Assembly: GCA_963732925.1 (NCBI GenBank)
Contig: CAVTBJ010000010.1
Coordinates: forward strand, 1-64,000
Direction: 5' to 3'
Length of the DNA: 64,000 bases
From: DASZRZ01 sp963732925
Lineage (GTDB): Bacteria; Acidobacteriota; Terriglobia; Terriglobales; Acidobacteriaceae
Part shown: in pieces, positions 8,748-17,614 of the stretch
Position numbering within the stretch: the stretch's first letter is position 1
Layout: each line of letters begins with the position of its first letter
Program-made: the position numbers and the translations under genes
Notes under the pieces: generated by a model
The model's input: the letters and a program-made list of their open reading frames with translations, nothing else
What the model was told of the DNA's origin: nothing
The model's database searches: none

Positions 8748-10129
8748 GAGTCCTCCTTATCCATTGCACAACGCGGTGGTGGCGGCATTCGAGGAGGCAG
8801 TGGCGTTTGGTTCTGGACTGGGACGTTTTGGAACAAGCCAAGATCGAATCCAAGGGCGCCTGAGGGAGCACTCTGCAAGGGAATATTTGTGCCTCCTACA
8901 TTCAGCTCGAATGATGGAGTTCCTGAAACCGTGCCCGTGGTGTCTACCGACAAGCCGTTTTGGGTAACTGTGGTGGTGAGATCAGCACGAATGCCCGGAA
9001 CAAGCGACTGCGGCTCAAGCGGGTTCTTTGTATTCTGCTGGAAATTCAGTACTGCATTACTATTCGCATCTCTCGATCCAGTCACGGTGGGAAGTCCTGA
9101 TCTTGCAGTATCCGTTCTGATTAGATTTCCGCTTGTATCCAGTTGTCTCGTCTGGCCTGCGATACCGGAAGTGATGCTAATGATCGGATTTCCCGGCCGT
9201 ATCGATGAGTCGGTTTCGATTCTGACTGTAATCGAGGTTCGGTATGACGCATTCGCAGCCGAACTGAAGCTTCGGTTATCTCCTGCGAAGATTCGTCCGA
9301 AAGGATCAACTACGGTCCTTTGAGGAATAAACGCTCTGAGCTGCACATCAATTTCCTCCATCCCATCAGGATCGAAGTATCGGAGCGGATTATTCAGCGT
9401 GTATGCGTATTTGTTCCACTTCTGAGGGTTGAGCAAATGTTTCAGGTCAGGTGCCTTCGGGTCCGGTTGGACAAACCTTCCCATCGTCGAGGCATAGTGT
9501 CTGGCGCCGAAGTAGTCGAGGCCGTTGTTCCCGTTCGAGTCCCCGGTCTCCGCGTCCCGTTCTTTGGCGGTGAACTTGTAGTGGTTGGTGGTGGACTGCG
9601 GATTCGATCTCGTAGCCGAACGGCAGGTAAGTCGCCGACCAGACGGGGTAGCCGTTGCCATTGGTCATCAGCCGCGATGAGCCCAAGTGGTCGCCGTGGT
9701 AGTAAAACGTGGTCACGTCATGATCGACGGCGCTCCAGTCCGTGGTGCTGGTGTCGCTGAACGTGATGCGCAACCCGGCCTCGGTGCCCGGCCATTCGTA
9801 CTGGCTGAAATAGAGTTTATCGCCATCGCGAATCTCACGGCCAATCAACGCTCCGGCATCCGAAAACTGGAACGTCGACGCCTGCGTGTTGGAGGAATTT
9901 GTGCCGTAGATTGCGATCTCATGGAAAAAGTTGTCGGCTTTCGAATACGCCGGCTCCCCAGGTAAACGTAATCACTCCAGTCGCCATTGGGCTTCAACTC
10001 TGCCAGAGGCCGTCCGCCACCGTAGAAATACTCGGTCCAATCGCCGCCCACGTCTTTGCGGATTCGGTTGCCATTGCCGTCATAGGTGTAAACGGCGGGT
10101 GGCCCAGACAAACGGAATGTTTTCTCCAT
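8738..10129 (-). pseudogene. Rhs-family protein, 5'-truncated, two frameshifts
   Basis: Core pieces in order on the minus strand: TYDGNGNRIRKDVGGDWTEY, then FYYHGDHLGSSRLMTN and YLPFGYEI, then HYKFTAKERDAETG, YFGARHYASTMGRFVQPDP and NKYAYTLNNPLRYFDPDG. One base is missing near 9940 and one extra base is present at 9605. The C-terminal tip (~190 residues) starts VQLRAFIPQRTVVDPFGRIF and continues AGDNRSFS; it loosely recalls DUF3238-type domains but I am not sure. The 5' end stops at a hairpin repeat (10137-10168), so most of the Rhs shell is missing here. It is coupled to a membrane protein gene by a 10-bp overlap. Confidence 0.75.
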
Positions 10130-10136
10130 ACAGAAT

Positions 10137-10168
10137 GGGGGTGCCCCAGACGAGCTTGCTCGTCTGGG
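10137..10168. repeat. type F hairpin repeat (CCCAGACGAGC)
   Basis: GGGGTGCCCCAGACGAGC, TT, GCTCGTCTGGG: an 11-bp perfect stem carrying the same GGGTGCCCC end as type D. It marks the break between the truncated Rhs gene and a RAYT fragment. Confidence 0.8.
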
Positions 10169-10171
10169 ATT

Positions 10172-10300
10172 CTAAGCTTCGGCAGCGGGCTTGCGCAGCA
10201 CCCAGTCGGAGGGAAACATGGTATTGACCGCCACCGGTCCCGCCTCCCCATAGGCATAATGGCGGAAACTGCTCCAGCACCATGACTCCGGCTTCGGTGA
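10172..10300 (-). pseudogene. 3' remnant of a second RAYT transposase
   Basis: In one minus-strand frame the sequence reads KPESWCWSSFRHYAYGEAGP, then VAVN and about 20 more residues to a TAG at 10172-10174. This matches the RAYT C-terminus seen intact at 6127-6697 (EQWKWSSFRFYAYRETG). The catalytic part is absent. It is bracketed by hairpins at 10137-10168 and 10321-10352. Confidence 0.7.
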
Positions 10301-10360
10301 ACTTGAAGCGATCTCTGCGACCCACGTCTGCCAACGACGGGCAGACATGGGGCACCCGGC
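10295..10360. repeat. type A hairpin repeat, long unit
   Basis: Begins CGGTGAACTTGAAGCGA, then the stem CCCACGTCTGCC / GGGCAGACATGGGG and the end CACCCGGC. Nearly identical to 5544-5610. The interval to the stop of the dehydrogenase at 10429 holds nothing else. Confidence 0.85.
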
Positions 10361-10428
10361 GCCCCAACTCCTATTCCAGATTGGATACTGGTTGTTCTTG
10401 CCGAATGAGAGCGAGAGGAATTGGACCT

Positions 10429-12126
10429 TTAGTCAGGGAGCCCAAACGCGTACAGAACACCTTGCGCTGCTATCGCGACATACTGCTTGCCGCGAACGCT
10501 ATAGGTAATGGGGCCGTTGGTGATGCTTCCCCCCAGGCCTACCTTCCACAGCGGCTTGCCGGTGCGCGCATCGAGTGCAAAGAAATCGCCGTCCATCCCA
10601 CCGGAAAATAACAGATCTGTAACCGTTGTAAGAATGCCAGCCTCGGTGTAGGCCACCATTTTGAAATCCCACTTCTTTTCACCGGTGAGCGGGTCGATCG
10701 CTCGAACGGCTCCATAGCCCTCGTCCTCTGTTCGAAACTCGGCGGCAACGCCACGTCCGCCACGAGCGCCCGCGCCACCACGGTAGATTCCGTCGAAACG
10801 CTGACCCTTGATAACGTCGCCGTTTTCGAGCCGCGGAGGCACCTTTGGCGCGTCACCCTTAGTAGCCATTGCACCGTAGTTATCCCACGTGGAGACATAG
10901 AACAATCCAGTGTGCGGGCTGTAAGACGGGGAGTACCAGTTCGTGCCGCCCTGCGTGCCAGGCAATTGATAGACGCTCTCGGGCGTGTGCGGCCTGGGCT
11001 GCAATTTCGGATTCCAAACAGGTTTCCAATTGTTGTTTTTATCAAAGCCGATATTCCAGTTCTGTTTGACGAACGCCTTCGCCAAAAGCACCTTGCCGGT
11101 AGCAGGACTGATCAGGTAGAAAAACCCGTTGCGGTTCGCCCAAAGGATAAGCTTCTGTGGAGTTCCCTGCCACGGAATGGTTGCAAGCACGGGCACTTCC
11201 ACGGAATCCCAGTCATACTCATCGTGCGGCGTGAACTGGTAGTACCATTTCATTTTTCCGGTGTCGGCATCGAGCGCGACTACCGAATCGGAAAACAAGT
11301 TGTCACCCAGACGCAAATCTCCGTTCCAGCCGGGATTGGGATCTCCTGTGCCCCAGTAGGAGAGGTTCGTACCGGGATCGTACGCCCCGGTGATCCAAAT
11401 CGGTGAACCACCATACTTCCACGACTCTCCACTCCATGTTTCCACCCCGGGATCGGTCGGGGAATTGGGGATCGTATACGTCCGCCACAGCTCCTTTCCA
11501 TCGCGAACATCGAATGCGGCCACCCAGCAGTTGGTGCCGTATTCGGAAGTAGCCGACCCCAGCAGAATCTTGTCTTTCACAATTAAAGGAGCCATGGTGA
11601 AATTCAGCCCCTTCTTCCAGTCGAAAACATGGCGTTCCCAGACGACCTTGCCGTTGCTGGCGTCAATGGCAATGAGAAATCCATCTATGGTAGGCCAGAT
11701 CACCGTATTGCCATGGATGCCCAACCCGCGGGCGATATTCAAATACAAATTGCTGCCTGCAGGAATCGTATGCCGGAAGGTCCAGAATCTTCGTCCCGTT
11801 GCTGCGTCCAGGGCGACGACCTCGTCGGCATGCACGGTGTAGAGGACACCGTCAACAACCAGCGGCGTGGCCTCCATTTTCTCGTTTCCGACCGGCCGGT
11901 AAACCCACTTCAATTGGAGTTGATTGACATTGGCGGGCGTCACCGTCGCGAGCGTACTGTAGCGCTGCTCCGCAAGAGTGCCGCCGTAGGTTAGCCAGTT
12001 CTGCGGTTCTGACGCCGCGTTGAGAATTCGTTGCGACGTTACCTGCTGGGCAATCAGGGGAGAAGACTGCAAAATACCCGCCAATAGAAACAGGAACAGG
12101 CCGATTTTTAACATTCTCATCGTCAT
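10429..12126 (-). CDS. PQQ-dependent alcohol dehydrogenase (methanol/ethanol type), periplasmic
   Basis: 565 residues from the ATG at 12126, which has GAGAAGG six bases upstream and opens a signal peptide (MLKIGLFLFLLAGILQSSPLIA). It is an eight-bladed quinoprotein propeller with repeated TGxxxW motifs. Expected metal/PQQ ligands are visible: Glu195 in SATSEYG, Asn264 in GTGDPNP, catalytic Asp305 in HDEYDWD. Asp307, two residues later, is the extra acidic residue that marks lanthanide-dependent XoxF/ExaF enzymes. The adjacent Cys-Cys disulfide of many alcohol dehydrogenases is replaced here by LYLNIARGLGIHG. It oxidises alcohols in the periplasm and passes electrons to a cytochrome c. It lies 95 bp downstream of a di-heme cytochrome gene in an apparent operon. 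Confidence 0.88.
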   Translation of the reverse strand: MTMRMLKIGLFLFLLAGILQSSPLIAQQVTSQRILNAASEPQNWLTYGGTLAEQRYSTLATVTPANVNQLQLKWVYRPVGNEKMEATPLVVDGVLYTVHADEVVALDAATGRRFWTFRHTIPAGSNLYLNIARGLGIHGNTVIWPTIDGFLIAIDASNGKVVWERHVFDWKKGLNFTMAPLIVKDKILLGSATSEYGTNCWVAAFDVRDGKELWRTYTIPNSPTDPGVETWSGESWKYGGSPIWITGAYDPGTNLSYWGTGDPNPGWNGDLRLGDNLFSDSVVALDADTGKMKWYYQFTPHDEYDWDSVEVPVLATIPWQGTPQKLILWANRNGFFYLISPATGKVLLAKAFVKQNWNIGFDKNNNWKPVWNPKLQPRPHTPESVYQLPGTQGGTNWYSPSYSPHTGLFYVSTWDNYGAMATKGDAPKVPPRLENGDVIKGQRFDGIYRGGAGARGGRGVAAEFRTEDEGYGAVRAIDPLTGEKKWDFKMVAYTEAGILTTVTDLLFSGGMDGDFFALDARTGKPLWKVGLGGSITNGPITYSVRGKQYVAIAAQGVLYAFGLPD

Positions 12127-12221
12127 TTGCCTTCTCCCGGTCCCTTGCTCGAGAACCGACTCAACCTCGAAAGCTTTCCTCTGTGAGTGATGATGCATAC
12201 GCACTTCCATGAAGCCATGTA

Positions 12222-13022
12222 TCAGGGAGTTCCCGGGGCGGCCTTGAGAGTGGTGAGGAGTTGCACCAAAGCGTCGATTTGAGCGTCCGTCAGTTTGTCT
12301 TTGTAGGACGGCATTAAGCCCTTGGTCAGAATAGTGCACTCTCGCAAGTCGGACTTCGCTAACGACCAGAGCCGCCCCTTCGCATCGATAAACTGGATGG
12401 TGAAGGCATTCTGGTTGAGCAGTTTTCCGTTCAAGGTGTCGCCTTGCTGAGTCACGACCTTGACGAGGCGATTCTCCGGCAACACTTCCTGATCCGGCGA
12501 AAGGATAGCTATTTTCAACTCGTCGGCTGTCCGCGAATCCCCAATGTTGCTCAAGTCCGGTGCCGTATATCCTCCCTGCCCTTCAGCCCAATGACAGCTG
12601 AGGCATCCATTGGATTTAAGGAGCGCGATGTCAGGAGGAGGCGCTGAACTGGGAATTTCAGCAGGCTGAGTCGTCCGAGTGGAAGCCGGTTCGGCAGACG
12701 ATTGCTTCGCGTTCGCAGTCCGGGGAGCATCAGGACCGAAATGTTGCGCCAGGTACTCCACAATTACGCGGGCGTCCGCATCTTTTATATTCGCTCCCTG
12801 GTTCGCCATGCGGGAAATCACGCCTTCCCAGTCGGCGGTGGACAGTCGCATTTGGGTCGCGGTATCTGCTCCGTGGCAGGTAGTGCAAACCCGTTGAAAT
12901 GCGGCACGCCCTGGACCTTCGGGAAGTGATTGCGCAAAGATAGCAGTATACGTAGTAAGCCACAGAGCCAGAATAAGACCTGCCTTGACCGTGAGACGCA
13001 ACGCTGTTTTGTTCATACGCAT
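12222..13022 (-). CDS. secreted di-heme cytochrome c, partner of the PQQ dehydrogenase
   Basis: 266 residues from ATG 13022 (a second ATG follows two codons later; no strong Shine-Dalgarno for either). A signal peptide (LTVKAGLILALWLTTYTAIFAQ) is followed by two c-type heme sites: CTTCH at about 46-50 and CLSCH at about 140-144, joined by a Pro/Ser/Thr-rich linker. The second domain carries a long insertion (DQEVLPENRLVKVV, then QQGDTLNGK) like those of haem-domain proteins with an oxidoreductase-associated beta segment, and a Met-bearing GLMPSYKDKL loop near the end as likely distal ligand. It sits directly upstream of the PQQ enzyme and is its likely electron acceptor toward the terminal oxidase. 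Confidence 0.85.
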   Translation of the reverse strand: MRMNKTALRLTVKAGLILALWLTTYTAIFAQSLPEGPGRAAFQRVCTTCHGADTATQMRLSTADWEGVISRMANQGANIKDADARVIVEYLAQHFGPDAPRTANAKQSSAEPASTRTTQPAEIPSSAPPPDIALLKSNGCLSCHWAEGQGGYTAPDLSNIGDSRTADELKIAILSPDQEVLPENRLVKVVTQQGDTLNGKLLNQNAFTIQFIDAKGRLWSLAKSDLRECTILTKGLMPSYKDKLTDAQIDALVQLLTTLKAAPGTP

Positions 13023-13639
13023 TTTATTTTTCGCAATGTGCCAACCAGATCCAACGCGGAAGATACCTTGATCCACGCCCCGATGTTCCATCGCGATGCA
13101 GGCGTTTTCGCCTGTGACCCGAAAAGGTTGCACATCGTTCACAATGGGATGCGCTCCGACCGGCCGCACACTATAGCTCGCGCCATGAGAGAACGCAAGA
13201 AGCGGCTCGAGCGCAATAATGGTGAGGATTCCATCGCGGCGAACAAGGCATTCCACCTTCGTAGTAGACGTTTCCGGCAACAAGACCCTGGAACGCTTCT
13301 GGCTTCCTGGTAGAAATTCCGACCGTCCATCTTGATCCCCGGAACTCGCGGCAGTGAGCGAGCGACATCCTGTCCTTCCTACCGCACTTCCTTACCGCAC
13401 TTTGGTATCGGAATCCCTGCGCGGCAGATGAGGCAGCCGAGCGTACCCGTGTAGATAAGTTGGTCTGCTGCCTTCTGGGTCTGGGAGCTATACAGGAAAC
13501 AAGAATTCTGTTAAGTTGCTCCCGGTCTTTTCCAATCACCTGCCATCCGTCACGTCGGATTTGCCGAGCGGCTCGGTATCGAGCTAGATAGACTTTGGAC
13601 CGGTTGCGGTAGAAAACATTTCCGTCCAGGACTTAAGAA
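13023..13639. other. 617-bp region with no convincing gene
   Basis: Upstream region of the cytochrome/PQQ operon and of the divergent gene at 13640. The cytochrome frame stays open upstream to 13283, but that extension has no family-like sequence and no signal peptide. No hairpin repeats are seen, unlike most gaps of this window. Promoters for both directions must lie here. Confidence 0.4.
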
Positions 13640-14431
13640 ATGATGACTGCGTTATTACCTCGACTCTCACGATCGGCTATCTTCGTGTTGCTGATCGGAA
13701 TCATGGCTGGACATTGCGGCGCACAGCAGGTCGCAGAATCCAGCATGGAAACGCGTGTTCAGCTAGACCTCCAGGTGCCTGAAGCACCGTTGAAAGCGCT
13801 GCTTCCGAATGGTTTCACGTTAAATGTTGCGGCCCAAGGACCGGCAAAAGACTGCAACCTCCGCGTGCTGTTCATAGATCGTTTGACGATCAGCGGGCCG
13901 AATGGAAAACCGCTCGGCAGGGGCTCTAACCGTCTTGTCTATCTGGCAGCACCGGTGAAAGATGCGAATGGGAAGAATGCTCAATTGATTGTAGGTGGTC
14001 TGACCGAAGATCCCACGGAGGCACCAGGACCATTTGGCAATTATCTGCATGCTACAACTCACAAAATGCGGCGCTCAATCTCGAGCGGAAAAGGTGATTC
14101 TCCACTGCTTGGCGCAGAGGACTGGGTATTTGCCGCTCAGACAGGAGAGCATTTCGAAATGCACATTCTGTATGAGCGAGGCTCGGGAAATAAGTCCAAT
14201 CCTTCCGATGCGATCTATTACTCGGCGCATAATCCTAGCTATTACCAGATATCACATCAGGAGCAGGTTTTGGATATTCTGCGAAATCCAGCGACGAACG
14301 CTCCAGACCATGTAAAGAAGTTTTCCTTCAAAGGTGGCGGAGGCAGCTATGCCAAGCTGTTTGACGGGACCGAGAAGGTTATAAGTTGGGACAAGATTAC
14401 ATGGATTCAGCGCTCAGTATCGGTCCCGTGA
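13640..14431 (+). CDS. secreted protein of unknown function
   Basis: 263 residues. An N-terminal signal peptide (SAIFVLLIGIMAGHCGAQQ) precedes a domain with VPEAPLKALLPNGFTLN and NLRVLFIDRLTISG near the start and PFGNYLHATTHKMRR in the middle. The arrangement is faintly like acetoacetate-decarboxylase-fold proteins (a P-x-x-L-x-x-L-P-x-G-F motif followed by strands), but I do not assign a function. It stands alone, divergent from the cytochrome/PQQ operon, followed by short repeats. Confidence 0.7.
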   Translation: MMTALLPRLSRSAIFVLLIGIMAGHCGAQQVAESSMETRVQLDLQVPEAPLKALLPNGFTLNVAAQGPAKDCNLRVLFIDRLTISGPNGKPLGRGSNRLVYLAAPVKDANGKNAQLIVGGLTEDPTEAPGPFGNYLHATTHKMRRSISSGKGDSPLLGAEDWVFAAQTGEHFEMHILYERGSGNKSNPSDAIYYSAHNPSYYQISHQEQVLDILRNPATNAPDHVKKFSFKGGGGSYAKLFDGTEKVISWDKITWIQRSVSVP

Positions 14432-14560
14432 ATCCCCCAAAGTTCTCCACCAAAGCGGGTAAAAAGGGGTTCGCTCGGGGTGACAAGCGACATTTCCTTT
14501 TCGCGCTCAGTCGCTTCGCTCCCTCGCGCTCCGTGGGAATGACCAGGGAGGGCACACAAG

Positions 14561-14640
14561 GATCGCAGGGCTGAAGCCCTGCGCCACCAGTGAGGGAGGG
14601 AGATTCTCGAATCGCAAGGCTGAAGCCCTGCGCCACCAGT
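14561..14640. repeat. two copies of the type B hairpin (GGGCTGAAGCCCTGCGCCACC)
   Basis: 14561-14591 and 14610-14640 both read ATCGCA, GGCTGAAGCCCTGCGCCACC and AGT, with a one-base difference in the left arm. Upstream, 14460-14545 carries degenerate TCGCTCGGGGTGACA and GGGAATGACC elements of a type scattered elsewhere (24014, 53900). Confidence 0.75.
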
Positions 14641-14681
14641 ACACACCCACCCTTTCCTTCAAGCAGGGCTTAAAAACAGGT

Positions 14682-14951
14682 TCAGTGCCTGCGGTGGTCG
14701 CCATGCCTCCACTCCCAATACTCTCTCTGCTCGTCACGACTACGTTGAGCCCACTCCCGGTGGTCTTTGTGGTTTTGCGTTTCCCAACGGTGGTAGTAGG
14801 CTTCCTCGCTTGGGCTCCAGCGATGGTAATCGCTACGGTAAGGATCGTACACGCGCGCATATCTGTGCGACGCACATCCGACGCTCATTATCGGCAACCC
14901 AACTGAAGAGGCCAGCAGCAGTGCGGTTATCAGCACATGTCTACGATGCAT
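14682..14951 (-). CDS. small secreted His/Arg/Trp-rich protein
   Basis: 89 residues from ATG 14951, chosen because GGAGGAGAG lies about 10 bases upstream. A signal or lipoprotein-like segment (LITALLLASSVGLPIMSVGC) is followed by a strongly charged, aromatic-rich mature part: YHRWSPSEEAYYHRWE, DHREWAQRSRDEQREYW, EWRHGDHRRH. Short proteins of this composition occur in many acidobacterial and Bacteroidota genomes without an assigned role. The cysteine could be lipidated, although the residue at -3 is not the usual leucine. Confidence 0.6.
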   Translation of the reverse strand: MHRRHVLITALLLASSVGLPIMSVGCASHRYARVYDPYRSDYHRWSPSEEAYYHRWETQNHKDHREWAQRSRDEQREYWEWRHGDHRRH

Positions 14952-15097
14952 TTCTCGGCTCTCCTCCATCTGCAGCATACGCTTAGAGCTCGTCCCTGAC
15001 GGGATCGTTGCCTTTGAGTGTCTGGATAGCAAAGGATGGGCACCCGTCCCTTCTTTTTGCTTGGTTCGGCGGGAGCAGCGCGACACGGATGAAAAGA

Positions 15098-15134
15098 CCG
15101 ACGTCTGCCCGACAGCGGGCCGACATGGGGCACC
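15098..15134. repeat. type A hairpin repeat, degenerate
   Basis: CCGACGTCTGCCCGACAGCG then GGCCGACATGGGGCACC: the GTCTGCC arm is kept but the opposite arm has GGCCGAC instead of GGCAGAC. Confidence 0.65.
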
Positions 15135-15175
15135 TGCTTAGCCTGATCGGGCCGGGCGCGAGGAAATAGATTACC

Positions 15176-15553
15176 GTGAAGCTGCAGCAGTTTTCACATG
15201 GCGGCTCCGCGATTGTGGATAATAGGGCTAAAAAAGCCCGCAATTTCGGCCCTCAACGTGCAATTTGGGGCGTCGTGTCCGCCACTCTGCTCCCAAAGCT
15301 ACTAGTTTCGACTGGAACGATCCAGGAACCGGCTGTGCTTATATTTCTGGCGGCAACCTTCTATCTGTTGAGCCGTGCAATCCGCCGCAACGGCTGGGCC
15401 AAAGGTGCGGCTGGACGGGTAGGGCGAGCCAAGCAGGCAGTGACGTTCCCCGACAGATCTCTCTCCCCCAGTTCGCCAGCTTCTTCGGTTTCTGCGGGTT
15501 CCTACGACTCGGCAGTTGTGATGGAGCTTCCTTCCAGTCCGCGGGTGGCCTGA
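15176..15553 (+). CDS. hypothetical protein, one TM segment, doubtful
   Basis: A GTG-started frame of 125 residues with AGGAAA upstream. One hydrophobic stretch (PAVLIFLAATFYLLSRAI) is followed by basic and Ser/Pro-rich sequence. An overlapping frame (15265-15726) is also open, so coding is uncertain. The remaining 15554-15796 interval holds nothing I can identify. Confidence 0.25.
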   Translation: MKLQQFSHGGSAIVDNRAKKARNFGPQRAIWGVVSATLLPKLLVSTGTIQEPAVLIFLAATFYLLSRAIRRNGWAKGAAGRVGRAKQAVTFPDRSLSPSSPASSVSAGSYDSAVVMELPSSPRVA

Positions 15554-15796
15554 CCGGGTCGCCTGCCGGCGACAGTGCCAAGCGTGTCAAGCCCCCGGCA
15601 CCTGCTGTTTACCGCTATCCTATTGTGCTGCAGCAAGATAGAATTCCTGCCCCGGTGTCCTGTTGGCCTTTCCGATCTGCCATACTGAATATAAGGGGCG
15701 GGTTGAGCCCGGAGTTTCCGTCGTAAGCTGTCGGCTCCTACTCTTCTTCATTCAAGAGTATTCAACAGTTTCTTTATTCTTCGTTTTCGAGTCCTT

Positions 15797-16168
15797 ATGA
15801 CAGCAATCGTAGATCTGCCTTACCAGGTGGAGGGAGCAGAGAGCGCGCAACTCCAGGACGCGTGTCCGCGGCTGCGCGCGACCGGCCAAGTGTGCGGCAT
15901 GCCGGTAGAGCCGGGGGCGAGGGAGTGCCCGCGGCATGAGCGCTGGTACTCGCTGGTGCCGGCGGTGTTTGGAATGCCATATCCGGAAGATGCGGTGAGC
16001 GTACAGGAGATTCTGGCGCGGGCCGTGGCCATGGTGGTGCGGCGAGAGATGAATCCGCAACAGGCGCGGGCGGTGGCGATGCTGTGCCGCGAGTTGAGGC
16101 AGAACGTTGCTGCCTGCGAGCGCGAGGTGGAGCGGGTTTGGCCCCGGGGGCGGGGCATGCGGATGTAG
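15797..16168 (+). CDS. hypothetical protein with a possible Cys/His zinc site
   Basis: 123 residues. The N-terminal third contains CPRLRATGQVCGMPVEPGAR then ECPRH, a C-x9-C-x10-C-x2-H spacing that could bind zinc. The rest is predicted helical (VQEILARAVAMVVRREMN, RAVAMLCRELRQNV). I recognise no family. It precedes a sensor protein gene by 226 bp on the same strand. Confidence 0.55.
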   Translation: MTAIVDLPYQVEGAESAQLQDACPRLRATGQVCGMPVEPGARECPRHERWYSLVPAVFGMPYPEDAVSVQEILARAVAMVVRREMNPQQARAVAMLCRELRQNVAACEREVERVWPRGRGMRM

Positions 16169-16394
16169 CAGCGGTTCGTGGATCCCGCAGCGTATACCGG
16201 GAAAGCATGGGCCAGCCAGGCATCGATTCGTGGACGATGCGGCGAGGAACGCTCGATTTGTTTGCTTCCCGGAAAAAATTCCGGGGTGCGAATTATAATG
16301 GGGCGGAAACAACCCATCCTCACTATCTCAAGAAGGACATGGACGGCGGAACCGTGCACACGACGGAACAGTGTCTAAAGCCGACTGACGACTT

Positions 16395-17414
16395 ATGAAA
16401 CCCAGGGACCATTTCGGGGAATCGCGGCCGTCTCCGCGCGGCGGCCTGATCGCGTTGGGGATTGCGACCGGCAGCACACTGCTGGCGCTGGCCATTACAT
16501 CCCTGGTGATCCCTGCCGATAGCAGTCCCCTGTTCATCTTTTTTCTGGTGGCGGTGCTGCTGAGCACGTTCCTGGCGGGCTGGAGGTCGGGGCTGCCGGC
16601 GATTCTGTTCAGTTCCGCGATGGGGATGTGGTATTACTTTCGCCCGCTTCACAGTCTGGCTGTTTCTGATGCCGGGGACCTGCTGCGTCTGTTGACCTTT
16701 GACGTCGTCGCCGTGGGAGGGGTGATCCTGATTGATCAAATGCAGCGTCTGCAGCGGCGCGAGCGGCTGCTGAAGGCGCTGGTGGATACCAGCCCCAGCC
16801 TTACGGTGGTGACCGACGCGGCGGGAAGGATTCTGCTGTTCAATCGCAAGTGCGAAGAACTGAGCGGATACTCCGCGGGCGAAGCCGTGGGCAAGAACCT
16901 GAATGAACTGTGCGTTCCGCAGGAGTGGCACGGGGCCTTGCACAGGGAAGCGCAGCGGATCGGTTCCGTGAAAGTGGCGGAGCCATACGAGAATCCGTGG
17001 AAGACGCGGGACGGACGCCTGCGCCTGATCGAATGGCGATCGGTCCCCATTCCTTCGCGGCTGGGGGAGAAGCCGTATGTCCTGGCGCTGGGAATCGACA
17101 TTTCGGAGACGCAGGCAGCACGGGAACGAGTGCTGAACGCGGAACGAATGGCGGCGCAGGCGGAGGTAATCAACCAACTGGCGCACGAGTTGAACAATCC
17201 GTTGCAGGCGCTCACCAACGTTGTGGAACTGCTGCGGGTGAGCAACGGAGGCACAAGCAGCTCGCTGGAGTACCTGATGCAGGCCGAGGAAGCCTTGACC
17301 CGCATGAACAGCGTGAGCCACACCCTGCTGACGGTGACTGCTCCGCCGAAGGCCGGGGCGCAATCCGCGGGTCTTGAGGAGGACTCCGAGACGAAACACC
17401 TCACGGCGGATTAG
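16395..17414 (+). CDS. DUF4118-PAS-HisKA sensor lacking an ATPase domain
   Basis: 339 residues. Four closely spaced hydrophobic segments (about 15-115) match the DUF4118 module of KdpD-type kinases. A PAS domain follows (about 125-240: VVTDAAGRILLFNRKCEELSGYS), and then a HisKA dimerisation helix with the phospho-acceptor His264 in INQLAHELNNPL. The protein ends about 75 residues later at a clean TAG, without N, G1 or G2 boxes, and none of these is encoded downstream in any frame I can see. It could be phosphorylated in trans by another kinase or act as a phosphotransfer or dimerising regulator. It is not simply frameshifted. Confidence 0.8.
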   Translation: MKPRDHFGESRPSPRGGLIALGIATGSTLLALAITSLVIPADSSPLFIFFLVAVLLSTFLAGWRSGLPAILFSSAMGMWYYFRPLHSLAVSDAGDLLRLLTFDVVAVGGVILIDQMQRLQRRERLLKALVDTSPSLTVVTDAAGRILLFNRKCEELSGYSAGEAVGKNLNELCVPQEWHGALHREAQRIGSVKVAEPYENPWKTRDGRLRLIEWRSVPIPSRLGEKPYVLALGIDISETQAARERVLNAERMAAQAEVINQLAHELNNPLQALTNVVELLRVSNGGTSSSLEYLMQAEEALTRMNSVSHTLLTVTAPPKAGAQSAGLEEDSETKHLTAD

Positions 17415-17614
17415 CCGCCGGGGAGCGAAGAAATGCGGAATGGATCTTTGCAAGTTCGTAAGGGATTTCTCCGGGGGTAGTCCGCGCCAAGAGTGCGACA
17501 CGCTGAGGCTGGATGCTTCGGGGGGCGGCCGGAAAAGGGAATGAGCCGCCAGAACATGTACTTTTGTTCCTCGGATGTTATTGCAGAGTAGTTACTGTTC
17601 CATTACGATAAGGC

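Noticed and set aside
16323..17501. A 392-codon open frame on the minus strand
   Set aside because: Antisense to the DUF4118-PAS-HisKA gene, whose plus-strand motifs are unambiguous.
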